Source of the DNA: Ruegeria lacuscaerulensis ITI-1157
GTDB lineage: Bacteria; Pseudomonadota; Alphaproteobacteria; Rhodobacterales; Rhodobacteraceae
Length of the DNA: 64,000 nucleotides
Assembly (NCBI GenBank): GCA_000161775.1
Contig: GG704596.1
Coordinates: 1,883,593-1,947,592 of the forward strand
Direction: 5' to 3'
Shown here: positions 1-9,969 of the stretch, in pieces
How positions within the stretch are numbered: position 1 is the first letter of the stretch
Layout: every line of letters begins with the position of its first letter
The notes under the pieces: generated by a model
What the model saw: the letters and a program-made list of their open reading frames with translations, nothing else
Database searches by the model: none
What the model was told of the DNA's origin: nothing
Translations under genes and position numbers: made by a program

Positions 1-175
1 GCGGCTTGGGCAGGTCCCAGCGCTGCAGCATGAAGGCGGCTTCGGTGTTGGGTTCGCCTAGAAGAACCGGTTCGGCCTGTTCGCCTTTGACTTCGCTCAG
101 ATACCAGGCCCAAAGGATCGGCGATCCGGTCGAGTCGGTGTCGGGGGATTTGTGGCCAAATACTTGGATGGTCAT
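1..175 (-). CDS. ppaC: Manganese-dependent inorganic pyrophosphatase (partial, N-terminal end)
   Basis: Only the first 58 codons are present; the rest runs off the left edge. The ATG is at 173-175 on the complement. The N-terminus carries GHKSPDTDS, the signature of the DHH-family (family II) pyrophosphatases, in which the His and Asp residues bind Mn2+. The following segment with WAWYLSEVKG and LLGEPNTEAAF also matches that family. The enzyme would hydrolyse cytosolic pyrophosphate to two phosphates. The gene is read away from the TraB-like gene to its right, with about 95 bases between them. The family call rests on the N-terminal quarter only. Confidence 0.85.
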   Translation of the reverse strand, partial: MTIQVFGHKSPDTDSTGSPILWAWYLSEVKGEQAEPVLLGEPNTEAAFMLQRWDLPKP

Positions 176-270
176 TTCAGAATCCTGCAGGTTGATAATT
201 CGCGCGCCTTATATGCCGCGTGTTGGTCCTTGTCACCCGGCAGAAAAAGGACTGTTACCGTTTCGCTCCT

Positions 271-1251
271 TCAAAACGGCTCTCGTGTCAGGTTGTACCC
301 TGCGTTTTGCAGTTGCATCAGCAAGCCGTGGTCTCCGGCCAGGTGCCCGGCGCCAACCGCTATTACCGCGGTCTGTCCCCTGATCGACAGAATCTTCTCC
401 ATCCAGTTCGCATTGCGCTGCACCAGCAATTGGTCTTCGAACTCTGCCCATTCGCTGGCAAAGACCTCCGGGGGCAGGCCCGACGCCTCGCGCCCCAGAA
501 TTTTCGCCAGCTGCAGGATTTCGGCGTGCTTTTCCTCGATATAGGAGTTTGCCATCGTGGCCATCTGGTCGTCTCCGGCCTGCAGGGCGCCGGTCATGCG
601 AACCAGCGATTGCACCTGGTCCTCCAGCGAATGGCTCTGGAAGATCGCGATCAGGTCCTCGATCCGTTCCAGCGAGTGTTGCCGGATGCCCCGTGACAAG
701 GCCAGTTCGCTCAGGCGCGCATCCATTCCGTGATCGGCATCGGGCATCTGCAGCATGCAGGGCGGCATGCCCAGCATCATCGACAGAAACCAGGGCTGCA
801 TCTTGGCTGCCATCCACCCCGGAACGCCGCGTGCGGCAAGGGCGGTCGAGATCCGGGCCCAGTCTGCCTCATCCATCAGGTCGATCAGGCTGGGGCCGGA
901 TGTGATCAGAACCGGGCTGAAATCCGCCGCCAGGTTCTTTTCGAACTCGGCCATGTCGGATTGCGTGATCTCGAAATAGAAGGCATCGGCCTGGCTCAGC
1001 GTGGGGGCCAGCCGTTCGACGATCGGGCCCATGCGCGGGTCGTTCAGGTGAAGCGTACCGATCAGGTGCAGGACCGTGCCCCCCTTGCGCGCGATCCAGT
1101 GGTTGCCCTCGGGAAACACGGTCTGGCCGACGGCGGCATCAAGTTCGGCGCGCGTTTCCGGGGCCATGTCCAACCGCAGGTCGCGCCCCGCGCAGGCTGC
1201 CTCTGCGGAAACGGGCAAGAGCAGGAGCAGAGCGAGACGGCGCAGGCGCAT
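271..1251 (-). CDS. TraB/GumN family protein, exported
   Basis: The product is about 326 residues from the ATG at 1251; an ATG at 1263 is also in frame. The chosen start gives a good signal peptide: MRLRR, then a leucine-rich core ending near AEA. Family marks are GTLH at about residues 65-68, close to the N-terminus, and the C-terminal GAGHLAGDHGLL near residue 300. These paired conserved histidine segments define the TraB/GumN (COG3735) fold, which is thought to be a metal-dependent protease-like domain. Function in this clade is not established, although some relatives sit in polysaccharide clusters. It lies upstream of the pyrophosphatase on the same strand and is divergent from the DUF2161 gene. 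Confidence 0.8.
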   Translation of the reverse strand: MRLRRLALLLLLPVSAEAACAGRDLRLDMAPETRAELDAAVGQTVFPEGNHWIARKGGTVLHLIGTLHLNDPRMGPIVERLAPTLSQADAFYFEITQSDMAEFEKNLAADFSPVLITSGPSLIDLMDEADWARISTALAARGVPGWMAAKMQPWFLSMMLGMPPCMLQMPDADHGMDARLSELALSRGIRQHSLERIEDLIAIFQSHSLEDQVQSLVRMTGALQAGDDQMATMANSYIEEKHAEILQLAKILGREASGLPPEVFASEWAEFEDQLLVQRNANWMEKILSIRGQTAVIAVGAGHLAGDHGLLMQLQNAGYNLTREPF

Positions 1252-1361
1252 GGGACGATCCAATTGGTTGCTACATCGTGTATCCTTAGACCTCGGTCGC
1301 GGCCCGGGCGCAACCCGCGTGCAGCGCTGGTATTCCGCGGAAATGCGTCTAACATCGGGGC

Positions 1362-2036
1362 ATGAACCGCGAGCAGGATCTCTACCCTCCGATCAAGGCG
1401 CTGCTGGAGCGTCATGGCTATGTCGTCAAGGGCGAGGTCAGCGCGGCCGATATCGTCGCCGTCCGAGGCGCTGAAGATCCCGTCATCGTCGAGTTGAAGT
1501 TGCGGTTCTCGCTGGCACTGTTCCACCAGGCGGTGGCGCGCCAGAAGATCACCGATCATGTCTATGTCGCCGTCTGCAGGCCGACCGGGCGAACAGCGCG
1601 GCGCGCGCTTCGGGATAATATGTCCCTGTGCCGGCGGCTGGGGCTGGGCCTGATGACCGTCCGCACCGACGGCGCCGTCGATGTCCATTGTGACCCGGGG
1701 CCCTATGCGCCGCGCAAGGCCAAGGGCAGGGCCGCCCGCCTGCTGCGCGAGTTCGACCGGCTGCGGGGCGATCCGAATGCCGGAGGCGCCACCCGACATG
1801 GCATCGTGACCGCCTATCGCCAGGATGCATTGAAATGCGCCGCCCATCTGGCCATGCACGGCGCCACCAAGGGCGCGGATGTGGCCCGCGCGGTGCAGGT
1901 TCCCCAAGCCACCCGTTTGATGCGCGACAATCACTATGGCTGGTTCGAAAGGGTCGAAAAGGGCGTCTATGCCCTGTCCCCTGCCGGGCGGGACGGCTTG
2001 AAACACTGGGCGTGCAGCTGGGAAGGCGACAACTGA
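1362..2036 (+). CDS. DUF2161 family protein, putative PD-(D/E)XK nuclease fold
   Basis: This 224-residue protein has the core of a PD-(D/E)XK phosphodiesterase near its N-terminus. Asp30 in the AADIVAV strand is followed by Glu44 and Lys46 in VIVELKL, the usual D...ExK arrangement. The second half is rich in Arg and Lys and has a winged-helix-like segment (GADVARAVQVPQATRLM), which suggests DNA binding. The family is widespread in alphaproteobacteria but has no assigned role that I know of. It stands alone, divergent from the TraB-like gene and about 75 bases ahead of the groES promoter. The start ATG at 1362 is the first in frame. The fold assignment comes from motif spacing and recall of the family. 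Confidence 0.75.
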   Translation: MNREQDLYPPIKALLERHGYVVKGEVSAADIVAVRGAEDPVIVELKLRFSLALFHQAVARQKITDHVYVAVCRPTGRTARRALRDNMSLCRRLGLGLMTVRTDGAVDVHCDPGPYAPRKAKGRAARLLREFDRLRGDPNAGGATRHGIVTAYRQDALKCAAHLAMHGATKGADVARAVQVPQATRLMRDNHYGWFERVEKGVYALSPAGRDGLKHWACSWEGDN

Positions 2037-2075
2037 ATCGCGCAAGGCCCGAGAAAAAAATTTCCATCGGAATCG

Positions 2076-2108
2076 TTGACAGCCTCGAGGCAACCGCCTA
2101 GCTATACG
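2076..2108 (+). promoter_or_regulatory. Probable groESL promoter
   Basis: A perfect -35 hexamer TTGACA lies at 2076-2081. The AT-rich stretch TAGCTATAC at 2099-2107 is the likely -10 region, but which six bases serve as the -10 is unclear: TAGCTA gives a 17-base spacer and CTATAC a 20-base spacer. The CIRCE operator begins right after it, as expected for HrcA-repressed chaperonin operons. Confidence 0.6.
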
Positions 2109-2111
2109 CCG

Positions 2112-2138
2112 TTAGCACTCGCCGGGGGTGAGTGCTAA
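2112..2138 (+). promoter_or_regulatory. CIRCE operator (HrcA binding site)
   Basis: The sequence TTAGCACTC-N9-GAGTGCTAA is a perfect 9-9-9 inverted repeat and matches the CIRCE consensus. It sits between the likely -10 region and the groES ribosome binding site, so HrcA bound here would block transcription of groES-groEL until heat or misfolded protein releases it. hrcA itself is not in the window. Confidence 0.97.
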
Positions 2139-2195
2139 TGCCTCGCGGAGCCGCGAGGAGGGGATTAACAACCTTTGAGCCAAGGAGCTGCAAAG

Positions 2196-2507
2196 ATGGC
2201 ATTCAAACCACTTCATGATCGGGTGCTGGTGCGCCGCGTGGAAAGCGAAGAGAAGACCGCCGGCGGTCTGATCATTCCCGACAGTGCAAAAGAAAAACCC
2301 AGCGAAGGTATTGTCGTTGCTTGTGGCGAAGGCGCGCGCAAGGACAGCGGCGAGCTGATCCCGATGGCTGTGTCCGAGGGTGACAAGATCCTGTTCGGCA
2401 AATGGTCGGGCACCGAAGTCACCATCGACGGTGAAGAGCTGCTCATCATGAAAGAGAGCGACATTCTGGGCATTGTCGAGGCGTCGTCCGCCGCTAAGGC
2501 CGCCTGA
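2196..2507 (+). CDS. groES: Co-chaperonin GroES
   Basis: This 103-residue protein starts [14 protein letters not shown] and ends in the usual GroES C-terminal strand. The mobile loop region ([12 protein letters not shown]) that docks onto GroEL is intact. The start at 2196 follows a good AAGGAG ribosome binding site at 2182-2187; a TTG further upstream is less likely. GroES caps the GroEL ring and closes the folding chamber in the cytosol. It is the first gene of a two-gene operon, 51 bases ahead of groEL, under CIRCE/HrcA control. Confidence 0.98.
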   Translation: MAFKPLHDRVLVRRVESEEKTAGGLIIPDSAKEKPSEGIVVACGEGARKDSGELIPMAVSEGDKILFGKWSGTEVTIDGEELLIMKESDILGIVEASSAAKAA

Positions 2508-2525
2508 ACGCCTCGGATCATCTGA

Positions 2526-4199
<1,674 letters not shown>

Positions 4200-4268
4200 G
4201 ATCGGTCGGGTTCGCCCAGGCGGACCCACCTCCCCCAATGCGGGGGGACATCTGCCAAAGATTTCAGC

Positions 4269-4297
4269 GGGGTCGCCTTCGGGCGGCCCCGTTTCTT
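4269..4297 (+). terminator. Rho-independent terminator after groEL
   Basis: The stem GGGGTCGCC / GGCGGCCCC (one G-T pair) closes a TTCG tetraloop and is followed by GTTTCTTT. It lies about 70 bases past the groEL stop codon. Confidence 0.8.
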
Positions 4298-4403
4298 TCA
4301 TTGCCTTCCGTGTCGGCGCGGCTTGGGTATTTTCAAAAAAAAAGTGAAGTCAACCGCACCGGAACGGGGTGTTCCCCGGTATCGAAGCGGCTAAGGGTGG
4401 GGG

Positions 4404-5267
4404 ATGCGATTGTTTCTTCTCACCGCCCTGACCATGTGCGCCTTCGCTGCGAATTCGCTGCTGAACCGGGCGGCCGTGGATGGCGGGGCCAGCGACCCGG
4501 CCGGTTTTGCGGTTGTTCGGGTATTGACGGGTGCGCTGGTTCTGTCGGCGCTGGTCGTGTTGCGCGGCGGCAGGCTGGAGATGCGCAGCAGAAAACGACT
4601 GTTCGCTGCCGGGGCCTTGTCGGTCTACATGATTGGCTTTTCCACTGCCTACCTGACTCTGGATGCCGGGCTGGGTGCGTTGATCCTGTTTGCCGTGGTC
4701 CAGGTTTCGATGTTCGTCGCGGGCAGCTTTGCCGGTGCGTCACCAAGCGCCCGCCAATGGCTTGGGGCAGGGGTGGCTCTGGCCGGTTTGGTCTGGGTCC
4801 TCTGGCCGGCCGGTGGGGCGCAGGTGCACATGCGTGGTGCCGCTTTGATGGCCGCTGCGGGAATCGGTTGGGCGGCCTATTCGCTCGCCGGTCGTTCCGA
4901 GCCCGATGCCCTTGCCGGAACCGCGGCAAATTTCGTGGTCGCCTTGCCGATGACGGCAACGGCGCTGTGGGTGATGGGCTGCGGGTGGCATATGACACCG
5001 GCCGGCATCGGCCTTGCGGCCATTTCCGGCGCCGTAACCTCGGGGTTGGGGTATGCGCTTTGGTATCGGGTTCTGCCACGGCTTTCACCCGCAGTCGCGG
5101 CGGTGGTGCAGCTGAGCGTACCGGTCATCGCAATCGGGGCCGGCGCGGCGCTGTTGAGCGAACAGATCGACGCACGGCTGATCGTCGGGGCTGGTCTGGT
5201 GCTGGGGGGTATCGCGCTGGCGGTTCTGCGCCTGACGCGCGGGCGGGGCTTTTCTAGACAGGGATAA
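4404..5267 (+). CDS. DMT/EamA family membrane transporter
   Basis: The 287-residue protein is almost wholly hydrophobic, with about ten predicted membrane helices arranged as two EamA repeats (roughly residues 1-133 and 140-275). The second-repeat segments [17 protein letters not shown] and [15 protein letters not shown] are typical of drug/metabolite exporters. It would sit in the inner membrane and export a small metabolite or amino acid; the substrate cannot be read from sequence. The stop is 17 bases ahead of the hydrolase gene, which in turn overlaps phnM, so the three probably form one operon. Confidence 0.85.
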   Translation: MRLFLLTALTMCAFAANSLLNRAAVDGGASDPAGFAVVRVLTGALVLSALVVLRGGRLEMRSRKRLFAAGALSVYMIGFSTAYLTLDAGLGALILFAVVQVSMFVAGSFAGASPSARQWLGAGVALAGLVWVLWPAGGAQVHMRGAALMAAAGIGWAAYSLAGRSEPDALAGTAANFVVALPMTATALWVMGCGWHMTPAGIGLAAISGAVTSGLGYALWYRVLPRLSPAVAAVVQLSVPVIAIGAGAALLSEQIDARLIVGAGLVLGGIALAVLRLTRGRGFSRQG

Positions 5268-5284
5268 GGATCTATCTGGCTTCC

Positions 5285-6058
5285 ATGCGTATTCTGATTT
5301 TCATCTGGCTCTGTCTTCTCCCGGCCGTCGCACAATCGAAATGCGTCGTGCTGTTGCACGGGCTTGCCCGGACCGAGGCGTCGTTTTCGGTCATGGAGGA
5401 ATTGTTCGAACTGCACGGCTACACCGTCGTGCGACCGGGTTACCCTTCGACCGACCTGCCCATTCCCGATCTGGCGAACCAGACCTTGCCGGCCGCTTTT
5501 TCTGCCTGCGGAGACGACACGGCGAACGTGGTGGCGCATTCGATGGGAGGCATCCTGCTGCGCTATTGGCTGCAGGATCATCGCCCGGAAAACCTGGGCC
5601 GCGTGGTCATGCTGGGGCCGCCGAACCAGGGCAGCCAGCTGGTCGATGAATTGGGGGATTGGGCGGTGTTCGGCCTGTTGAACGGTCCGGCCGGGCTGCA
5701 ACTTGGAACCGGCCCCGAGGGCATTCCCCGCCGTTTGCCACCTGTTGATTTCGAGTTGGGTGTGATTGCCGGGGAAAACTCGTTGAACCCCGTGTTCTCG
5801 GCGCTGATCGACGGGCCGGATGACGGCAAGGTCGCGGTCGAGGAAACCAAGGTCGAGGGCATGGCCGACCACATCGTCTTGCCGGTGACGCACACCTTCA
5901 TGATGAACAACCCGCAGGTCATGGCCCAGGCGCTGCATTTCATTGAATACGGATCTTTCGACCGCAGCATCACCTGGCTGGACGGGGTACTGGACATCAT
6001 CGATGAAATCTGTATCGGCGAGAACTGCGCCGAACCCGCCTCGGAACCCACACGATGA
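5285..6058 (+). CDS. Alpha/beta hydrolase, lipase-like, exported
   Basis: The 257-residue protein opens with a short signal peptide ([18 protein letters not shown]). It then shows the oxyanion HG at residues 25-26 ([10 protein letters not shown]) and a nucleophile elbow AHSMGG with Ser86. A downstream THTFMMNN supplies a candidate catalytic His. This order fits class 2 lipase/PGAP1-like acylhydrolases. The mature enzyme probably acts in the periplasm on an ester or lipid of unknown nature. Its stop codon overlaps the phnM start (ATGA), so translation is likely coupled. Confidence 0.8.
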   Translation: MRILIFIWLCLLPAVAQSKCVVLLHGLARTEASFSVMEELFELHGYTVVRPGYPSTDLPIPDLANQTLPAAFSACGDDTANVVAHSMGGILLRYWLQDHRPENLGRVVMLGPPNQGSQLVDELGDWAVFGLLNGPAGLQLGTGPEGIPRRLPPVDFELGVIAGENSLNPVFSALIDGPDDGKVAVEETKVEGMADHIVLPVTHTFMMNNPQVMAQALHFIEYGSFDRSITWLDGVLDIIDEICIGENCAEPASEPTR

Positions 6059-7215
6059 CCGCATTGGAACTGACCTTTTCCGGGGCACAGGTTCTGCACC
6101 CTGATCGCGGACTTGTCGGTGACGATCTCTCAATCGCGGACGGCTTGATCCAGGAGGGCGGCGGTGCGCCGGTCGTTGATCTGAGCGGCTATCTGGTCCT
6201 GCCGGGCATCATCGACCTGCACGGCGACGGGTTCGAACGTCACATCGCCCCGCGCCGGGGGGCCATGAAGCAGATGGACGAGGGCATCCGCGCCGCCGAG
6301 GCCGAACTGGCGGCCAATGGCATCACCACAGCCGTGCTGGCGCAGTTCTACAGCTGGGAGGGCGGCGTACGCGGCCCCAAGTTCGCCGCCGACGTGTTCC
6401 GCGCGATCGCTGCGGTGAAGGGCAGCGTGGTCACCGACCTGATCCCGCAGCTGCGGTTCGAAACCCACCTGCTGGACGACTATGCCGACCTGCCGGGGCG
6501 CATCGCCGACTGGCAGGTGCCCTATGTCGTGTTCAACGATCACCTGCCCCATGACCGGCTGGCGCAGGGGCGCACCCCGCCGCGTTTGACAGGGCAGGCG
6601 CTTAAGGCTGGTCGCAGCCCCGAGGCGCATCTGAAGATGCTGCAGGACATGCACGCCCGCACACCCGAGGTTCCCGCCGCGCTTGATGCGCTTTGCGCGG
6701 CGCTGGTCCGGCAAGGCGTGCGTCTGGGCAGCCATGACGACGCGACGGCAGAAACCCGTTCCCACTGGCGCGCGCGCGGCGTGGATATCGCCGAATTTCC
6801 CGAGACGCTCGAGGCGGCCGAGGCGGCCAAGGCCACGGGGGATCACGTCATTCTGGGCTCGCCCAACGTGGTGCGGGGCGGATCGCACAAGGGCAATGTC
6901 AGCGCGCTGGACCTGATCGCCATGGGGCTGTGCGACGCGTTGGCATCGGATTACCACTATCCCAGCCCGCGCAGGGCGGCGCTGATGCTGATGAAATCGG
7001 GGCTGATGGATCTGGCGGGCGCTTGGGCGCTGGTGTCGTCGGGTCCCGCGCGGGTGCTTGGCCTCGGGGACCGCGGGTCGCTGCACCCCGGCAAACGCGC
7101 CGATCTGGTCATTCTGGACGCTGAAACGCAGCGCGTGGCGGCCACCATAGCCGGCGGGCGGGTCAGTTTCCTGTCGGGGGATGTTGCCGGGCGGTTCGTC
7201 GCCGCGGCGCGCTAG
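6055..7215 (+). CDS. phnM: PhnM-like alpha-D-ribose 1-methylphosphonate 5-triphosphate diphosphatase
   Basis: This 386-residue amidohydrolase has the N-terminal metal site [10 protein letters not shown] (residues 54-63), then SHDDATAE, and a C-terminal [12 protein letters not shown] carrying the last metal Asp. In the carbon-phosphorus lyase pathway PhnM removes pyrophosphate from alkylphosphonate ribose triphosphate. No other phn gene is near: it is the last gene of an operon with a DMT exporter and a lipase-like hydrolase. It is therefore either a detached member of the C-P lyase pathway or a paralogue with another triphosphate substrate. Its stop overlaps the purK stop on the opposite strand by four bases. 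Confidence 0.85.
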   Translation: MTALELTFSGAQVLHPDRGLVGDDLSIADGLIQEGGGAPVVDLSGYLVLPGIIDLHGDGFERHIAPRRGAMKQMDEGIRAAEAELAANGITTAVLAQFYSWEGGVRGPKFAADVFRAIAAVKGSVVTDLIPQLRFETHLLDDYADLPGRIADWQVPYVVFNDHLPHDRLAQGRTPPRLTGQALKAGRSPEAHLKMLQDMHARTPEVPAALDALCAALVRQGVRLGSHDDATAETRSHWRARGVDIAEFPETLEAAEAAKATGDHVILGSPNVVRGGSHKGNVSALDLIAMGLCDALASDYHYPSPRRAALMLMKSGLMDLAGAWALVSSGPARVLGLGDRGSLHPGKRADLVILDAETQRVAATIAGGRVSFLSGDVAGRFVAAAR

Positions 7216-8279
7216 CGTTTGATCCGGTTGAAATGGCCCATCTTGCGGCCCGGCTTGACCTCGGCCTTGCCGTACAGGTGCAGGGCCACGTCACGCTGTT
7301 GCGCAAGCTCGGGCACGCGGTCCATGTCGTCGCCGATCAGGTTCTCCATCACCACATCCGCGTGACGCTGCCCGTCGCCCAGCGGCCAGCCGGCAACGGC
7401 GCGGATATGCTGTTCGAACTGATCGACTGCACAGCCGTTCTGCGTCCAGTGGCCCGAGTTGTGGACGCGCGGCGCGATCTCGTTCACGATCAGGCCCTGC
7501 GGCGTCACGAACAGTTCGACCCCCATGACGCCGACATAGTCCAGCGCGTTCAGGATATTCGCGGCCAGAAGCACCGCGTCGGTCCGCAGGGCGGGGGACA
7601 GGCGCGCGGGCACCGTGGTCGTGTGCAGGATGCCGTCGCGATGTACGTTCTCGCCGGGGTCGAAGCAGGCCACCTGGCCGTCCAGCCCGCGGGCGGCGAT
7701 GATCGACACCTCGTGGCTGAAACTGACGAAGCCTTCCAGGATCGCGGGTGCCCCCTGCATGTCAGCCAGCGCGGCCCGTGCGTCCTCGGGTGACTTCAGC
7801 CGCGCCTGCCCCTTGCCGTCATAGCCGAAGCGGCGGGTCTTGAGGATCGCCGGCGTGCCGATCCGTTCGATGGCGGCCTGCAGGCTGTCCAGATCGGTCA
7901 CATCGGCAAAGGGAGCGGTGTTCAGGCCCAAGCCTTGCAGGAATGTCTTTTCGGTCAGCCGGTCCTGACTGACCCGCAGCGCCTCGCGGCCGGGTCGGAT
8001 GGGGCGGTGCGATTCCAGAACATCCAACGCCTCGGTCGGGATGTTTTCGAACTCGTAGGTGATGACATCGACCGATTGCGCAAACGCGGCCAGCGCCTCG
8101 GCATCCTCATAAGATGCGGTGGTCACGCTATGCGCCACCTGGCCCGCCGGCGGGTTGGCGCCCGGCTCGAAGATATGGGTCACGAAGCCCAGCCGCGCCG
8201 CGGCCATCGACAGCATCCGGCCCAGCTGGCCACCGCCCAGAATTCCGATCACCGCGCCGGGCTGCAAGGGGTCACTCAT
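7212..8279 (-). CDS. purK: N5-carboxyaminoimidazole ribonucleotide synthase
   Basis: The 355-residue ATP-grasp enzyme begins with [13 protein letters not shown], the PurK N-terminal signature. It also has the [12 protein letters not shown] glycine-rich ATP loop and [14 protein letters not shown] near residues 264-277. With ATP and bicarbonate it carboxylates aminoimidazole ribonucleotide in purine synthesis. It is the second gene of a purEK operon, overlapping purE by eight bases. Length is normal for the family. Confidence 0.97.
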   Translation of the reverse strand: MSDPLQPGAVIGILGGGQLGRMLSMAAARLGFVTHIFEPGANPPAGQVAHSVTTASYEDAEALAAFAQSVDVITYEFENIPTEALDVLESHRPIRPGREALRVSQDRLTEKTFLQGLGLNTAPFADVTDLDSLQAAIERIGTPAILKTRRFGYDGKGQARLKSPEDARAALADMQGAPAILEGFVSFSHEVSIIAARGLDGQVACFDPGENVHRDGILHTTTVPARLSPALRTDAVLLAANILNALDYVGVMGVELFVTPQGLIVNEIAPRVHNSGHWTQNGCAVDQFEQHIRAVAGWPLGDGQRHADVVMENLIGDDMDRVPELAQQRDVALHLYGKAEVKPGRKMGHFNRIKR

Positions 8280-8760
8280 CGCGGGGCTCCTCGGGGATCG
8301 AGTCCGACAGCGCCGCGCGCCAGGCGTCCAGCCGGTCGGCCAGGGCTGAGTCCTGCAGGGCCAGAATACCGGCGGCCATCAGGCCGGCATTGGCGCCGCC
8401 GGCCGAGCCGATGGCCATGGTCGCAACCGGGAAACCCTTGGGCATCTGCACGATGGAATAGAGCGAGTCGACACCGGACAGCGCCCGCGTCTGCACCGGA
8501 ACGCCGATCACCGGTACCCGCGTCTTGGACGCCATCATCCCCGGCAGATGCGCGGCACCGCCGGCGCCGGCGATGATCACCTGCAGCCCGCGCTGCACGG
8601 CGGTCTTGCCGTATTCCCACAGACGATCCGGCGTGCGGTGGGCCGAGACGATCTTGGTCTCGTAGGCCACGCCCAGTTCGTCCAGTATCTCTGCAGCGCC
8701 CTTCATGGTGGGCCAGTCCGACTGGCTGCCCATGATGATTCCGACCTTGATATCGCTCAT
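8272..8760 (-). CDS. purE: 5-(carboxyamino)imidazole ribonucleotide mutase
   Basis: The 162-residue protein carries GSQSDW at residues 11-16, SAHRTP at 39-44 with the catalytic His41, and [11 protein letters not shown]. These are all hallmarks of class I PurE. It moves the carboxyl group of N5-CAIR to make CAIR, acting directly after PurK. The ATG at 8760 is the first gene in the operon; purK follows with an eight-base overlap. Confidence 0.97.
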   Translation of the reverse strand: MSDIKVGIIMGSQSDWPTMKGAAEILDELGVAYETKIVSAHRTPDRLWEYGKTAVQRGLQVIIAGAGGAAHLPGMMASKTRVPVIGVPVQTRALSGVDSLYSIVQMPKGFPVATMAIGSAGGANAGLMAAGILALQDSALADRLDAWRAALSDSIPEEPRDE

Positions 8761-8841
8761 CCGCCCTGTTCCCCGCCTGCGTTAGGAAGCGCGCACTATA
8801 GTGAAATCCTCTTGCGTGGCAATGCGGTTGACCGTACCCGA

Positions 8842-9066
8842 TCAGGCGATGATGTCGGGGGTCAGGCGATCCTCGATCAGCCGGATGATATCCTTCAGGC
8901 GCAGCTTCTGCTTCTTCAGCCGCTTCACCGTCAACTGGTCGGCGGTGCCGGTCGCCTCGAGCGCCTTGATCGCCTCGTCCAGGTCGCGGTGCTGCTGGCG
9001 GAACACCTCCAGTTCGACGCGCAGAACCTCGTCGGTTTTCATCGAAATGTCGGTGGGCGCATTCAT
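8842..9066 (-). CDS. DUF465 (YdcH-like) small coiled-coil protein
   Basis: The 74-residue product is charged and helical, with the KRLKKQKLRLKD segment near its C-terminus that marks the DUF465/YdcH family. The start at 9066 (MNAPTDIS) is preferred; a second ATG (MKTDEV) is eight codons in. It has no known enzymatic motif and is probably cytosolic. It is divergent from hsp20, and their 5' regions face each other across about 165 bases. Function is unknown. Confidence 0.75.
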   Translation of the reverse strand: MNAPTDISMKTDEVLRVELEVFRQQHRDLDEAIKALEATGTADQLTVKRLKKQKLRLKDIIRLIEDRLTPDIIA

Positions 9067-9134
9067 GGGCGACTCATTCGTGGCTGGTGGTGCGTGACCC
9101 ACAGAATAGTGTGTTCGGGTGAAATCTCCTAGAC

Positions 9135-9163
9135 CTTGTGGTCGGCCGTATTTCACCCCATAT
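9135..9163 (+). promoter_or_regulatory. Sigma-32 (heat-shock) type promoter for hsp20
   Basis: CTTGTG at 9135-9140 and CCCCATAT at 9156-9163 are separated by 15 bases. The known RpoH consensus is CTTGAA-N13-17-CCCCATNT. The match and its place upstream of a small heat-shock gene strongly suggest RpoH control. Confidence 0.75.
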
Positions 9164-9201
9164 TCTGATGTGTGCGGTTGCCGACTTGGGGCCGCGCATC
9201 A

Positions 9202-9224
9202 CGTCGCTTTGACAAAGAAGGACG
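9202..9224 (+). promoter_or_regulatory. Candidate hairpin over the hsp20 ribosome binding site
   Basis: CGTC (9202-9205) can pair with GACG (9221-9224) and CTTT (9207-9210) with AAAG (9214-9217), enclosing the AAGGA ribosome binding site at 9218-9222 in an internal loop and lower stem. Small heat-shock genes of alphaproteobacteria often carry RNA thermometers of the ROSE type. This hairpin is weak and does not clearly show the ROSE sequence, so the role is a guess. Confidence 0.3.
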
Positions 9225-9231
9225 AGAAAAC

Positions 9232-9645
9232 GTGTCAAAACTTACTCTTGGCTCATACCCGCATCTTCTGGGGTTCGAGCAGCTGGAACGCCTTCTGGAA
9301 CGGTCCGCAAAGGCCGGAAACGAAGGGTATCCGCCCTACAACATCGAACAGACATCCGATCACTCGTACCGCATCACCCTGGCCGTGGCCGGGTTTGCCG
9401 AAGACGACCTGTCGATCACCATCGAGGATCGGCAACTGGTGATCCGGGGCCGTCAACGCGACGACAGCGAGGGGCGCGTGTTCCTGCATCGCGGCATCGC
9501 CTCCCGCCAGTTCCAGCGCATGTTCGTGCTGGCCGACGGCGTCGAGGTCGGTGAGGCCATCATGGAAAACGGTTTGCTGCACATCGACCTGACCCGTGCC
9601 AAGCCGGAAACCGTGGTGCAGACGATCAACATAAGGAAGGGGTAA
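9232..9645 (+). CDS. Small heat-shock protein, Hsp20 family
   Basis: The 137-residue protein holds an alpha-crystallin domain from about residue 35 (YPPYNIEQTSDHSYRITLAV) to GLLHIDL near residue 115, the last matching the conserved A-x-x-x-n-G-v-L type motif. It would act as an ATP-independent holdase for unfolded proteins in the cytosol, resembling IbpA. The GTG at 9232 is chosen because it follows AAGGACGAG at 9218-9226; an in-frame start further up has no such site. It lies under a sigma-32 type promoter and is four bases ahead of the DUF1150 gene. Confidence 0.92.
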   Translation: MSKLTLGSYPHLLGFEQLERLLERSAKAGNEGYPPYNIEQTSDHSYRITLAVAGFAEDDLSITIEDRQLVIRGRQRDDSEGRVFLHRGIASRQFQRMFVLADGVEVGEAIMENGLLHIDLTRAKPETVVQTINIRKG

Positions 9646-9648
9646 GCC

Positions 9649-9873
9649 ATGAATACACCGTATGAAATCAACACCGGAGGCGATCGGATCGTCTACGTCA
9701 AAGCCGTGGACGTGGCCAAGCTGCCGCATGAAGTGCGCGCGCAGGCCGGAGATCTGGAACATCTCTATGCCGTCCACAACTCGGACGGGCAGCAACTGGC
9801 GCTGGTTGCCGACCGCAAGCTGGCCTTCGTGCTGGCCCGCCAGCATGACCTGTCGCCGGTGGCCGTGCACTGA
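9649..9873 (+). CDS. DUF1150 family protein
   Basis: The 74-residue protein has the DUF1150 pattern (RIVYVKAVDVAKLP, then HLYAVHNSDGQQLALV). The family regularly follows hsp20 in alphaproteobacteria, as here, and so is probably heat-shock co-expressed, but its job is unknown. It shows no signal peptide or membrane segment. An AAGGAAGGGG ribosome binding site lies at the end of hsp20, which argues for coupled translation. Confidence 0.85.
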   Translation: MNTPYEINTGGDRIVYVKAVDVAKLPHEVRAQAGDLEHLYAVHNSDGQQLALVADRKLAFVLARQHDLSPVAVH

Positions 9874-9969
9874 CACGGCCCGCGACGGCGTGGTTCAAGC
9901 CGCGCCAGTGCACATAATCTCATCCGCAGGGCCCGGCCCTGAGCGTAGACCGACAGGGCACGAGGGCAC

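Noticed and set aside
9927-9941. CAGGGCC-C-GGCCCTG palindrome between the DUF1150 gene and phzF
   Set aside because: It is too compact for a stable hairpin with a loop and has no T tract; short GC-rich palindromes are expected by chance here.
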